The notes below the pieces were generated by a model. That model saw only the letters and a program-made list of their open reading frames with translations. It searched no databases and was not told where the DNA came from. From an uncultured Collinsella sp. (lineage in GTDB: Bacteria > Actinomycetota > Coriobacteriia > Coriobacteriales > Coriobacteriaceae): DNA of 18,481 nucleotides. Both the position numbers and the translations under genes were made by a program. The stretch covers positions 1 to 18,481 of the forward strand of contig CABSMV010000024.1 in the NCBI GenBank assembly GCA_902478935.1. Reading direction: 5' to 3'. Of the stretch, positions 6,307-14,417 are shown in pieces; within the stretch, counting starts at the first letter, position 1; each line of letters begins with the position of its first letter.

Positions 6307-6331
6307 AAGAACGGCAAAATGGCAAATCGAT

Positions 6332-6380
6332 GTCTGTCCCCAATGAGTGAAAGCACTCATGTAAGTCTGTCCCCAATGAG
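6332..6380 (-). repeat. Two inverted REP-like units (right cluster)
   Basis: GTCTGTCCCCAATG occurs at 6332-6345 and again within 6365-6378, on the opposite strand to the left cluster. Between them ATGAGTG and CACTCAT form a perfect 7-pair hairpin with loop AAAG (6343-6360). The second unit is identical to the first left unit over 27 bases in inverse orientation. Confidence 0.88.
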
Positions 6381-6412
6381 CGGGGCGATGCAGCAGGCAG
6401 ATAGTTTTAGTT

Positions 6413-6440
6413 AAAACGCTTCATTTTATTGAAGCGTTTT
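6413..6440. terminator. Bidirectional terminator-like hairpin upstream of adhE
   Basis: AAAACGCTTCA and TGAAGCGTTTT form a perfect 11-base-pair stem around a 6-base loop, with an A tract on one side and a T tract on the other, so it could terminate on either strand. It lies upstream of the adhE promoter candidate and would insulate adhE from the RAYT region. Between the RAYT start (6200) and adhE (6534) there is no other gene. Confidence 0.7.
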
Positions 6441-6484
6441 AGTGTGCCTTTTACAGGAATCTTACCGTTTACCGAATTATTTCT

Positions 6485-6493
6485 TGCTATCAT
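6485..6493 (+). promoter_or_regulatory. Candidate extended -10 promoter of adhE
   Basis: TGCTATCAT is an extended -10 element 40 bases before the adhE start, of the same form as the one before rpmB. A 7-base near-tandem repeat (TTACCGT then TTTACCGA-like, 6462-6475) lies just upstream. I see no palindrome resembling a Rex operator in the 100 bases before the gene. Confidence 0.4.
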
Positions 6494-6533
6494 GCAAAGC
6501 GTAGGGTAAATCTCCGATCGCAAGGAGACACAA

Positions 6534-9182
6534 ATGGTGAAAAAGTCACCGGAAAACACTACTCCCGCAATTGTGGACAACGTAGAGGCGCTTGAGGCTA
6601 AGCTCGCTCAGATGCGAGAGGCCCAGGCGCTTTTTGGTACGTACACGCAGGAGCAGGTCGACAAGATCTTCTATGAGGCCGCCATGGCCGCCAACAAGGC
6701 TCGTATCCCGTTGGCGAAGATGGCCATCGAGGAGACCGGCCGCGGCGTTCTTGAGGACAAGGTCATCAAGAACCACTACGCCGCAGAGTACATCTACAAC
6801 GCTTACAAGAACACCAAGACCTGTGGCGTTCTGGAGCGCGACGAGGCTTACGGCATCACCAAGATCGCCGAGCCCATCGGCATCGTGGGCGCCGTCATCC
6901 CGACGACCAACCCCACCTCCACCGCGATCTTCAAGACGCTGATCAGCCTGAAGACCCGCAACGCCATCATCATCTCCCCGCACCCGGCAGCCGCCAAGTG
7001 CACCATCGCCGCCGCCAAGCTCGTGCTTGACGCCGCCGTCAAGGCCGGCGCCCCCGAGGGCATCATCGGCTGGGTCGATGTCCCCTCCATCGAGCTGACC
7101 AACATGGTCATGCGCGACGTCGACATCATCCTCGCCACCGGTGGCCCGGGCATGGTCAAGGCCGCTTACTCCTCGGGCAAGCCCGCCCTGGGCGTTGGCG
7201 CCGGTAACACCCCGGTCGTCATCGACGACACCGCCGACGTGCTGCTCGCCGTCAACTCCATCATCCACTCCAAGACCTTCGATAACGGCATGATCTGCGC
7301 TTCCGAGCAGTCCGTGACCGTCATCGACAGCATCTATGACCAGGTTAAGGCCGAGTTCCAGAAGCGCGGCTGCTACTTCGTCAAACAGGGTGCCGAGATG
7401 GAGGCCCTGCGTGCCGCCATGTTCAAGAACGGCGCCCTCGATCACCGCATCCCCGGCATGGCTGCCGCCAAGATCGCCGAGCTCGCCGGCATCGAGGTTC
7501 CCGCCAAGACCAAGATCCTGATCGCCGAGGTCACCTCCACCGACCCCGCCAAGGAGGAGTTCTCTCACGAGAAGCTCTCCCCGGTCCTGGCCATGTACCA
7601 CGCCAAGGACTTCCAGGAGGCCGTCGACAAGGCCGAGCACCTGGTGCTCGCCGGTGGCCCGGGCCACACCGCCTCTCTGTACGTGCACCCCGCCCAGGCC
7701 GAGAAGATCAGCCTGTTCGAGCACGTCATGAAGGCCTGCCGTATCGTCATCAACACCCCGTCCTCGCACGGCGGCATCGGTGACCTGTACAACTTTGGCA
7801 TGAAGCCGTCTCTGACCCTGGGCTGCGGCTCCTGGGGCGGCAACTCCGTCTCCGAGAACGTTGGGGTGAAGCACTTGATCAACGTTAAGACTGTGGCCGA
7901 GCGCCGTGAGAACATGCTGTGGTTCCGCGCTCCCGAGAAGGTCTACTTCAAGAAGGGTTCCACGCCCGTCGCCCTCGACGAGCTGGGCAACGTCATGGGC
8001 AAGAAGCGTGCCTTCATCGTCACCGACCAGTTCCTCTTCAAGAATGGCAACACCCGCGCCATCGAGGCCAAGCTCGACGAGATGGGCATCGCCCACGACT
8101 GCTTCTACGACGTCGAGCCCGATCCGTCGCTGCAGTGCGCACGTCGCGGCGCCAAGCAGATGGCTCTCTTTGAGCCGGACGTCATCATCGCCGTCGGCGG
8201 TGGCTCCGCTATGGACGCCGGCAAGATCATGTGGATGATGTACGAGCACCCTGAGTGCAAGTTTGAGGACATGGCCATGGACTTCATGGACATCCGCAAG
8301 CGTATCTTCACCTTCCCCGAGATGGGCAAGAAGGCCTACTTCGTCGCCGTCCCGACCTCCTCGGGTACCGGCTCCGAGTGCACGCCGTTCGCCATCATCA
8401 CCGACAAGGAGACCGGCATCAAGTGGCCGCTCGCCGACTACGCGCTGCTCCCCAACATGGCTATCGTCGACGCCGACAACTGCATGACCGCCCCGCGCGG
8501 CCTGACCGCTGCCTCCGGCATCGACGTCATGACCCACGCCATCGAGTCCTACGTCTCCATCATGGCTTCCGACTATACCAAGGGCCTCTCCGAGCGCGCT
8601 GCTAAGCTCGTCTTCGAGAACCTGCCCTCCAGCTTCACGAACGGCGCCAAGGATCCGCATGCCCGCGAGGAGATGCACAACGCCTCCTGCATGGCCGGTA
8701 TGGCCTTCGCCAACGCCTTCCTGGGTCTCAACCACTCCATGGCCCACAAGCTCGGCGCTTTCCATCACCTGCCCCACGGCCTCGCAAACGCCGTCATCCT
8801 GACCCGCGTCATGCGCTACAACGCCGCCGAGGCTCCCGTCAAGATGGGTACTTTCTCTCAGTATCCTTACCCCAACGCGCTGCACAACTATGCCGAGATG
8901 GCCAAGTACTGCGGCATCGAGGGCAAGGACGACAAGGAGGTCTTCGAGAACTTCATCACGAAGCTCGAGGAGCTCAAGGACTTCATCGGCGTCAAGAAGA
9001 CCATCGCCGACTACGGTGTTGACGAGCAGTACTTCCTCGACACCCTCGACGAGATGACCGAGCAGGCATTCAACGACCAGTGCACCGGCGCTAACCCGCG
9101 CTACCCGCTCATGAGCGAGATCAAGGAGCTCTACCTGGACGCCTACTACGGCCGCGAGCCTCAGGACTACGCCGTCTGCTAG
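6534..9182 (+). CDS. adhE: Bifunctional acetaldehyde-CoA / alcohol dehydrogenase
   Basis: 882-residue fermentative enzyme, normal length for AdhE, that reduces acetyl-CoA to acetaldehyde and then ethanol using two NADH. The N-terminal aldehyde dehydrogenase half (about 18-450) has the acyl-binding cysteine in NGMICASEQSV (C255). A linker near 455-475 leads to the iron-type alcohol dehydrogenase half, with the dinucleotide-binding GGGSAMDAGK near 554 and the iron ligands in GIDVMTHAIESY and NHSMAHKLGAFHHLPHG. Family members form long helical filaments (spirosomes). The start ATG has AAGGAG 7 bases upstream. Codon choice is extreme: the codons TTA, CTA and TCA are absent after codon 5, which indicates very high expression. 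It regenerates NAD+ in an anaerobe. Confidence 0.97.
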   Translation: MVKKSPENTTPAIVDNVEALEAKLAQMREAQALFGTYTQEQVDKIFYEAAMAANKARIPLAKMAIEETGRGVLEDKVIKNHYAAEYIYNAYKNTKTCGVLERDEAYGITKIAEPIGIVGAVIPTTNPTSTAIFKTLISLKTRNAIIISPHPAAAKCTIAAAKLVLDAAVKAGAPEGIIGWVDVPSIELTNMVMRDVDIILATGGPGMVKAAYSSGKPALGVGAGNTPVVIDDTADVLLAVNSIIHSKTFDNGMICASEQSVTVIDSIYDQVKAEFQKRGCYFVKQGAEMEALRAAMFKNGALDHRIPGMAAAKIAELAGIEVPAKTKILIAEVTSTDPAKEEFSHEKLSPVLAMYHAKDFQEAVDKAEHLVLAGGPGHTASLYVHPAQAEKISLFEHVMKACRIVINTPSSHGGIGDLYNFGMKPSLTLGCGSWGGNSVSENVGVKHLINVKTVAERRENMLWFRAPEKVYFKKGSTPVALDELGNVMGKKRAFIVTDQFLFKNGNTRAIEAKLDEMGIAHDCFYDVEPDPSLQCARRGAKQMALFEPDVIIAVGGGSAMDAGKIMWMMYEHPECKFEDMAMDFMDIRKRIFTFPEMGKKAYFVAVPTSSGTGSECTPFAIITDKETGIKWPLADYALLPNMAIVDADNCMTAPRGLTAASGIDVMTHAIESYVSIMASDYTKGLSERAAKLVFENLPSSFTNGAKDPHAREEMHNASCMAGMAFANAFLGLNHSMAHKLGAFHHLPHGLANAVILTRVMRYNAAEAPVKMGTFSQYPYPNALHNYAEMAKYCGIEGKDDKEVFENFITKLEELKDFIGVKKTIADYGVDEQYFLDTLDEMTEQAFNDQCTGANPRYPLMSEIKELYLDAYYGREPQDYAVC

Positions 9183-9199
9183 TTTTAGCACGGTTTTTA

Positions 9200-9238
9200 A
9201 CGGCGGGGGTGCACGGGTGTTTCACACACCCCCGCCGT
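9200..9238 (+). terminator. Long GC-rich hairpin after adhE without a U tract
   Basis: ACGGCGGGGGTG (9200-9211) and CACCCCCGCCGT (9227-9238) form a perfect 12-pair stem with a 15-base loop, 17 bases after the adhE stop. It is followed by CGCTTC, not by T residues, and the next gene starts 32 bases later. It is more likely an mRNA-stabilising or processing hairpin, or a weak terminator allowing some read-through into the downstream kinase. Confidence 0.6.
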
Positions 9239-9270
9239 CGCTTCTATCGCATCGTTGAAAGGATGCAACC

Positions 9271-10035
9271 ATGCTGCTACCCGATTCCAAGACCGAGCTC
9301 GTCCGCCGTGGCAACAAGGTCGTTTACGACCTGGGCGACAAGATCGTCAAGGTCTTTAACGAGACCAAGCCTGTCTCCGACGTGTTCAACGAGGCTTTGA
9401 ATCTTGCCCGCATCAATGAGTGCGGCATCCGCAGCCCCAAGGCTCTCGAGGTTTCCCAGCTCGAGAACGCCAACGGCTGGGCGCTCGTGACCGAGAAGGT
9501 TCCGGGCACCACCCTTGCCGAGAAGATGACTGCCGAGCCCCAGCGCTTTGGTGAGTACCTCGAGATGTTCGTCGACCTCCAGATCGAGATCCACGGCTAC
9601 ACCTCCCCGCTGCTCAACCGTCAGCGCGACAAGTACGCCCGCATGATCGACAGCCTTGATCAGCTCAATGCCACCACGCGCTACAACCTTCAGGAGCGTC
9701 TGGACGGCATGACCAAGGAGTTCAAGGTCTGCCACGGCGACTTCAACCCCTCCAACGTCATCGTCGGCGACGACGGCCAGCTCTATGTGTGCGACTGGGC
9801 ACACGCCACCCAGGGCTCCCCTGCTGCCGACGTTGCCACCACCTACCTGCTCTTTGCCCTCAACAGCAAGGATCAGGCTGAGGCCTACCTGGAGCTCTAC
9901 TGCGACCGCGCCGACATGCCCATGCAGGTCGTGCGTCAGTGGACGAGCATCGTCGCCGCTTCCGAGCTCGCTCGTAAGCGCAACGTGAACGATGAGTTCC
10001 TGAAGAACTGGATCGACGTCGTCGATTATCAGTAA
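9271..10035 (+). CDS. APH/choline-kinase-fold phosphotransferase, substrate unknown
   Basis: 254-residue protein of the aminoglycoside phosphotransferase superfamily (protein-kinase-like fold). The Brenner-type catalytic loop CHGDFNPSNVIV is clear, with D157 as catalytic base and N162 as metal ligand. It is followed by the metal-binding CDWAHATQGSPAADVA in place of DFG. The N-lobe has a strand with the likely ATP-binding lysine in DKIVKVFN. There is no signal peptide or membrane segment, so it is cytoplasmic. The start ATG has AAGGA 8 bases upstream. It follows adhE by 88 bases on the same strand and is closed by a terminator, so it may be co-expressed with adhE. It could phosphorylate a small alcohol, sugar or vitamin; nothing shows it to be a resistance gene. 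Confidence 0.8.
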   Translation: MLLPDSKTELVRRGNKVVYDLGDKIVKVFNETKPVSDVFNEALNLARINECGIRSPKALEVSQLENANGWALVTEKVPGTTLAEKMTAEPQRFGEYLEMFVDLQIEIHGYTSPLLNRQRDKYARMIDSLDQLNATTRYNLQERLDGMTKEFKVCHGDFNPSNVIVGDDGQLYVCDWAHATQGSPAADVATTYLLFALNSKDQAEAYLELYCDRADMPMQVVRQWTSIVAASELARKRNVNDEFLKNWIDVVDYQ

Positions 10036-10070
10036 TATCTGAGCGTTTTATTTCGCATCGGAGGCACAAG

Positions 10071-10110
10071 AAAACCCCGCAGCTCGCATGGGCTGTGGGG
10101 TTTTCCTTTT
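10071..10110 (+). terminator. Rho-independent terminator of the adhE-kinase unit
   Basis: AAAACCCCGCAGC and GCTGTGGGGTTTT form a 13-pair stem with one G-U pair around an 8-base loop, followed by CCTTTT. It lies 35 bases after the kinase stop. Confidence 0.9.
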
Positions 10111-10131
10111 AGATATCGAGGATGCCACAAG

Positions 10132-10183
10132 ATAAAAGGACGGCCCCGCATCTCCCCGATCTGGAGAAATGCGGGGCCGTCCT
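10132..10183 (-). terminator. Rho-independent terminator of the pyrH-proS operon
   Basis: AGGACGGCCCCGCAT (10137-10151) and its exact inverse (10169-10183) form a 15-pair stem, extended by CTCC/GGAG with a two-base bulge. On the minus strand it is followed by TTTTATC. It lies 29 bases after the proS stop, facing the adhE-kinase terminator. Confidence 0.92.
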
Positions 10184-10212
10184 GTATATCGAACTACAAG
10201 CGAAATCGTCGA

Positions 10213-11934
10213 TTAACGGCGTGCTGCCTTCACAAGCTCGGCGACCTTGGCGACGACCTCGTCGATCGCCACATCCTCGCGCTCACCCGTGGCACGGTCC
10301 TTGAGCTCAACGGTGCCATTCTTAAGGCCACGCTTACCCAGAACGACCTGATACGGGAAGCCCATAAGGTCGTTGTCGGCAAACTTAAAGCCGGGACGCT
10401 CGTCGCGGTCGTCGACGACAACCTCGATACCCTCGGCGCACAGGCCATCAACGATCTGCTCGCAGACGGTAGCGCACTCCTCCTTCTTGGGATCGAGCGG
10501 AATCACCGCGACCTCGTACGGGGCAACGGAGACCGGCCAGACGATACCGTGCTCGTCGTTGTGCTGCTCCACGACGGCAGCGAGCGAGCGGGACACACCA
10601 ACGCCGTAGCAGCCCATGATGAGCGGCTTCTCCTTGCCGTCCTCGTCCATAAAGGTGGCACCCATGGCCTCGGAATACTTGGTGCCCAGCTGGAAGACCT
10701 GAGAGACCTCGATGCCGCGGGCAGCGGAGAGCGGCTTGCCGCAGTGCGGGCAGGGGTCGCCGGCGACAACGGTGACCAGATCGGCCCACTCATCGACGGT
10801 AAAGTCGCGCTCGGGGCAGGCACCGGTAAAGTGATAATCGACCTCGTTGGCACCGCAGGCCCACTGCTTGGAATCGTGCAGGCTCTCGTCGCACACCAGA
10901 CGGATGCCCTCGGGCAGGTTGACCGGTCCGATAAAGCCCTTGTGCAGGCCGTTCGCTTGAAGCTCCTCGTCGGTCATCATGCGGTAGCCCTTGCCAAAGA
11001 CATGCTCGGCCTTGCAGTCATTGAGCTCGTGGTCGCCCGGGACAATGGCCACGACCGGCTTGCCCTCGGAGTCGATCAATGCCAGCGACTTGCGCGTGCC
11101 GTTCTCGGGGAAGCCGAAGAACTTGGCAACGGCCTCGATGGTGCCCATACCCGGAGTCTCGACCTTGGTGAGCGTGCCATCGCCGGGGCCCTCGGTCACA
11201 ACGACCTTGGTGCTTGCAGCCTCGTCATCGGCAGCAAAACCGCAATCGTCGCAGTAGACGAGCGAAGCCTCGCCGGCGTCAGCAAGAGCCATGTACTCGA
11301 CGGAGGTATCGCCACCGATCTCACCGGAGTCGGCAACAACGGGCAGGGCCTTGATATAGCAGCGCTCGCAGATGTTAGCGTAGGCCTGCTTCATCTTGTC
11401 ATACTCCTCCTGCAGGCTCTCCTGCGTGGCGGAGAAGCTGTAGGCGTCCTTCATGATGAACTCGCGACCGCGCATCAGGCCAAAGCGGGGGCGGAACTCG
11501 TCGCGGAACTTGTCCTGAATGTGGTACAGGTTGACGGGCAGCTGCTTGTAGGAGCGCAGCTCGTTGCGCACCAGGGCCGTGACGGTCTCCTCGTGCGTGG
11601 GGCCCAGGACGAACTCGCGACCATGACGGTCGTCAAAGCGCACAAGCTCCTTGCCATAGGCGTCGATGCGCCCGGACTCGCGCCACAACTCGGCGTCGAC
11701 CATGATAGGCATCATAAGCTCCTGGGCGCCGGCAGCGTCCATCTCGTCGCGCACGATATTCTCGATCTTACGGATCGAGCGCCAAGCAAGCGGCAGGTAG
11801 GAATACAGGCCGGCGGCCTCCTTGCGGATCATGCCGGCACGGAGCAGCAGGCGGTGACTGGCGAGCTCAGCGTCCGCCGGATCCTCTTTAAGCGTCGGCG
11901 CATAGAGCTTAGACATGTACATTGCTCGGGTCAT
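10213..11934 (-). CDS. proS: Prolyl-tRNA synthetase, bacterial type
   Basis: 573-residue class II aminoacyl-tRNA synthetase (E. coli 572) that charges tRNA-Pro. Seen: GPTHEE (111-116), motif 2 RDEFRPRFGLMRGREFIMKD (144-163), motif 3 GCYGVGVSR (441-449), and the long insertion between them (about 225-405) that in bacterial ProRS is the editing domain clearing Ala-tRNA-Pro. The insertion carries CxxC pairs (CDDC near 228, CPHC near 395). A C-terminal anticodon-binding domain follows. The start ATG at 11934 directly follows the ispG TAA, with GAGGAG six bases upstream inside ispG, so translation is probably coupled. It is the last gene of the operon. Confidence 0.97.
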   Translation of the reverse strand: MTRAMYMSKLYAPTLKEDPADAELASHRLLLRAGMIRKEAAGLYSYLPLAWRSIRKIENIVRDEMDAAGAQELMMPIMVDAELWRESGRIDAYGKELVRFDDRHGREFVLGPTHEETVTALVRNELRSYKQLPVNLYHIQDKFRDEFRPRFGLMRGREFIMKDAYSFSATQESLQEEYDKMKQAYANICERCYIKALPVVADSGEIGGDTSVEYMALADAGEASLVYCDDCGFAADDEAASTKVVVTEGPGDGTLTKVETPGMGTIEAVAKFFGFPENGTRKSLALIDSEGKPVVAIVPGDHELNDCKAEHVFGKGYRMMTDEELQANGLHKGFIGPVNLPEGIRLVCDESLHDSKQWACGANEVDYHFTGACPERDFTVDEWADLVTVVAGDPCPHCGKPLSAARGIEVSQVFQLGTKYSEAMGATFMDEDGKEKPLIMGCYGVGVSRSLAAVVEQHNDEHGIVWPVSVAPYEVAVIPLDPKKEECATVCEQIVDGLCAEGIEVVVDDRDERPGFKFADNDLMGFPYQVVLGKRGLKNGTVELKDRATGEREDVAIDEVVAKVAELVKAARR

Positions 11935-13017
11935 TTATTTCTCCTCAATAAGTTTGTCGACCTCGGCCATCAGCGCGTCGACAATTTGGTCCTCAGCTAC
12001 TTTACCAATGATCTGGCCATGCGAAAAGAGCAAGGCCTGACCACGTCCGCAAGCAACGCCCAGGTCGGCATCAGAAGCCTCGCCGGGGCCATTAACGGCA
12101 CATCCCATAACGGCAATCGAAAGCGGCGCGGCATAGTCCTTAAGCCGCTCGGTGACCTCCTCGGCGATGGGAATCAGGTTAACCTGGCAGCGGGCGCACG
12201 TGGGGCACGAGACAATCTCGGGACCACGGCGACGCAGGCCCAGCGACTGCAAAATCCCCCAGGCGACCGGCGGCTCCTCAACCGGATCAGCTGTGAGCGA
12301 CACACGCATGGTGTCGCCAATGCCTTCGGAAAGCAAGATACCCAAGCCTACAGAGCTCTTGATGGTGCCCTGGAGCTTGGTCCCCGCCTCCGTCACGCCC
12401 AGGTGAAGCGGAACGTGTGGAATCTCACGCGACAGGGCTCGATAGGTATCGAGCGTCGTTTGCACGCTATGGGCCTTGGCCGAAAGCACAATGTTCTTAA
12501 AGCCGCGGTCCTCAAAGTGCTTGACGAAACGCTCGCTCGACATCACGAGCTTTTCGGGCTGCGTGAGGTCGTCGCGCTCGGCGATATCCTGCTCGAGCGA
12601 ACCGGCATTGACGCCGATACGAATCGCGCACCCAGCGGCGCCCGCGGCATCGATCACGGCATCGACCTTAGTCCAATCGCCGATATTGCCGGGATTGATG
12701 CGAAGCTTGGCGGCACCAGCCTCGACGGCGCCGATGGCGAGCTTATGGTTAAAGTGAATATCGGCGACGATCGGCACCGGAGACTCGGCACAGATGGTGC
12801 GGAAACCCTCAAGCGCGGCCTCGGTGGGCACGCTCACACGCACGATATCGCAGCCAGCCTGCGCCAACGCGCACACTTGCGCAAGCGTTGCCTGGGCGTC
12901 AGCGGTATCGGTGCAGGTCATGGATTGGACCACCACCGGCGCGCCGCCACCGATCTGCACACCGCCCACATGCACGGGGCGCGTCAACTCGCGAGGCAAA
13001 GGATGGGATAAAGACAA
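11935..13017 (-). CDS. ispG: 4-hydroxy-3-methylbut-2-en-1-yl diphosphate synthase
   Basis: 360-residue [4Fe-4S] enzyme of the MEP isoprenoid pathway that converts MEcPP to HMBPP. The N-terminal TIM barrel includes QSMTCTDTAD (31-40), VPIVADIHFN (81-90) and LRINPGNIG (105-113). The C-terminal cluster domain has CPTC (C271, C274), VMGCAVNGPGEA (C306) and the conserved E313. The length fits the short bacterial form. I choose the start TTG at 13017 because GGGGAG lies 8 bases upstream; a GTG at 13026 directly abuts this Shine-Dalgarno sequence. It starts 13 bases after rseP. Its partner Dxr is two genes upstream. Confidence 0.95.
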   Translation of the reverse strand: MSLSHPLPRELTRPVHVGGVQIGGGAPVVVQSMTCTDTADAQATLAQVCALAQAGCDIVRVSVPTEAALEGFRTICAESPVPIVADIHFNHKLAIGAVEAGAAKLRINPGNIGDWTKVDAVIDAAGAAGCAIRIGVNAGSLEQDIAERDDLTQPEKLVMSSERFVKHFEDRGFKNIVLSAKAHSVQTTLDTYRALSREIPHVPLHLGVTEAGTKLQGTIKSSVGLGILLSEGIGDTMRVSLTADPVEEPPVAWGILQSLGLRRRGPEIVSCPTCARCQVNLIPIAEEVTERLKDYAAPLSIAVMGCAVNGPGEASDADLGVACGRGQALLFSHGQIIGKVAEDQIVDALMAEVDKLIEEK

Positions 13018-13030
13018 TCCAAACACTCCC

Positions 13031-14392
13031 CTACAGGATAAATCGAAGGACGTCGGAACGAAGCATATAGACAAACAGCAGCGCAAAGAGCGCGATGCCC
13101 ACATAGCTCACAATCGTCTGGACCTTGAGCGGAAGCTCGCGGCCAGCAATCTTTTGAATGATCTCGATGACCAGCTTGCCGCCATCGAGTGGTGGGATGG
13201 GCAGCAGGTTCATAAAGCCAAGCGAGAACGAAATGAGGGCGGCAAACGAAAGGAACGTGGCAGGGCCGGCAGCAGCAGCCTGTGAGGACATAACGCTAAT
13301 GCCCACGATTGAAGAAGACTGATCGAGAATCTCCATCGTATGCTGCGGCTGGAGCAGGCGCATCACGCCCTCCGCTGTCTGCACGACATAGGAGAACGAA
13401 AGGCGAGCCGACGTGATGGGGTCTAAACGGACCACCTGCGTAGAGGCATACACACCTAGGCGCTCGTCCTCTTTGAGCGCAACCGAGGTCGAATGCTGCT
13501 TGCCGTCGCGCTCATACTCAATGGCGATATCGTCCTTACCGGCGGCCTTGCCGATGGCATCGTAAACGTCCATCCAGGTAGAGCACGATACTCCGTCAAC
13601 CGAAAGGATCGCGTCGCCGCCCTCGATACCCGCCTTGGCGGCAATAGACCCCTCGTCAACCTGACCGATCACGTTGGTATCCATCGGCACGGTGACACCC
13701 GCAATAGAGTAGATGCTCATAAGCAGCAAAAAGCCCGTCAGGATATTGACGAGAATGCCCGCGAGCAGCATAAAGGCGCGCTTGAGAAAACCCTGGCCCA
13801 GATAGGTATGCGAACGCTCTCGCGCAAGGAACTCGGCTTCGCCGCACGGCAGCTCCCACACATCGCCCTCGGTAGTCGCATGCTCTCGATCGAAACGGCG
13901 GCCGTCAAAGGTGGTGTAACCCGCCGCATCTCGTGGCAGCGTCTGATACTTGGTGGGATAGTAGCTCGGCGAGGGCTTCTCCCCTTCCTCATACCAAGGC
14001 GCGATAGAGCCCCAACCCAATAGCAAGGCGCATGCCTCGAGCACAACCTCCTCGGATAGCTCGAGCTCGGCGGCAAGGTCGGCCACGGTCACGCGACCAT
14101 GACGATAGATAGCCGCGAGCACGCGATCGGCGCACGAGACGTCGGTCGGATCCATACCGCAGATGGCAGCGTAGCCACCCAGCAGCAGCGGGGTCACGCC
14201 AAACTTGGTTCCAATGCGACGTGACGTGTAATGGATGTCAAAGCGACACGGCAGGCCCAAAAAGAACTCGGTCACACGGACGCCGCAGGCACGCGCCGCC
14301 AAAAAGTGGCCGCCCTCGTGCAAAAACACAAGGACGGAAAGCATCAGCAGGCCCCAAAAGACCGATGAGAGAACGCTCAGAACAGTATCCAT
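13031..14392 (-). CDS. rseP: Site-2 membrane metalloprotease (RseP/RIP family) with inserted winged-helix-like segment
   Basis: 453-residue intramembrane zinc protease. The first membrane helix (about 8-34) carries HEGGH (25-29). FLKRAFMLLAGILVNILTGF starts the second helix (about 202-232), a periplasmic-side PDZ domain spans about 238-315, and MNLLPIPPLDGG (394-405) supplies the third zinc ligand, followed by a last helix (424-445). These proteases cut anti-sigma factors, signal peptides or other membrane proteins. Between GGYAAICGM and the second helix there is an extra segment of about 100-120 residues (81-200); residues 85-131 read like a winged helix-turn-helix. The start ATG at 14392 is uncertain: the nearest AAGGA is 15 bases upstream, and a TTG at 14407 abuts it. 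The position between dxr and ispG is usual for the family. Confidence 0.92.
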   Translation of the reverse strand: MDTVLSVLSSVFWGLLMLSVLVFLHEGGHFLAARACGVRVTEFFLGLPCRFDIHYTSRRIGTKFGVTPLLLGGYAAICGMDPTDVSCADRVLAAIYRHGRVTVADLAAELELSEEVVLEACALLLGWGSIAPWYEEGEKPSPSYYPTKYQTLPRDAAGYTTFDGRRFDREHATTEGDVWELPCGEAEFLARERSHTYLGQGFLKRAFMLLAGILVNILTGFLLLMSIYSIAGVTVPMDTNVIGQVDEGSIAAKAGIEGGDAILSVDGVSCSTWMDVYDAIGKAAGKDDIAIEYERDGKQHSTSVALKEDERLGVYASTQVVRLDPITSARLSFSYVVQTAEGVMRLLQPQHTMEILDQSSSIVGISVMSSQAAAAGPATFLSFAALISFSLGFMNLLPIPPLDGGKLVIEIIQKIAGRELPLKVQTIVSYVGIALFALLFVYMLRSDVLRFIL

Positions 14393-14417
14393 AAAACGAA
14401 AAAGCAATCCTTATGGG

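Larger units (their letters stand above)
5267..6380. mobile_element. RAYT transposase flanked by inverted clusters of short REP-like repeats
   Basis: A transposase of the REP-associated tyrosine family (5424-6200) lies between three direct repeats on the left and two oppositely oriented copies on the right. A 27-base stretch at 5269-5295 is repeated perfectly in inverse at 6354-6380. RAYTs are single-copy host-domesticated relatives of IS200/IS605 transposases that are usually flanked by the palindromic repeats they recognise. The boundaries given are the outermost repeat bases; no target-site duplication is seen, as expected for this class. Confidence 0.75.

Noticed and set aside
6546..9191. 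881-codon open frame on the minus strand opposite the whole of adhE
   Set aside because: It is exactly codon-aligned with adhE. Its stops would be the adhE codons TTA, CTA and TCA, which are missing because of strong codon bias; it ends precisely at the single TCA at adhE codon 5. The translation is a low-complexity Gly/Val/Leu/Asp/His-rich product with no recognisable domain.
10549..13011. 820-codon open frame on the plus strand opposite proS and ispG
   Set aside because: It is codon-aligned with proS, so the absence of stops reflects codon usage. It runs across a gene boundary and both minus-strand genes have clear domains and ribosome binding sites.
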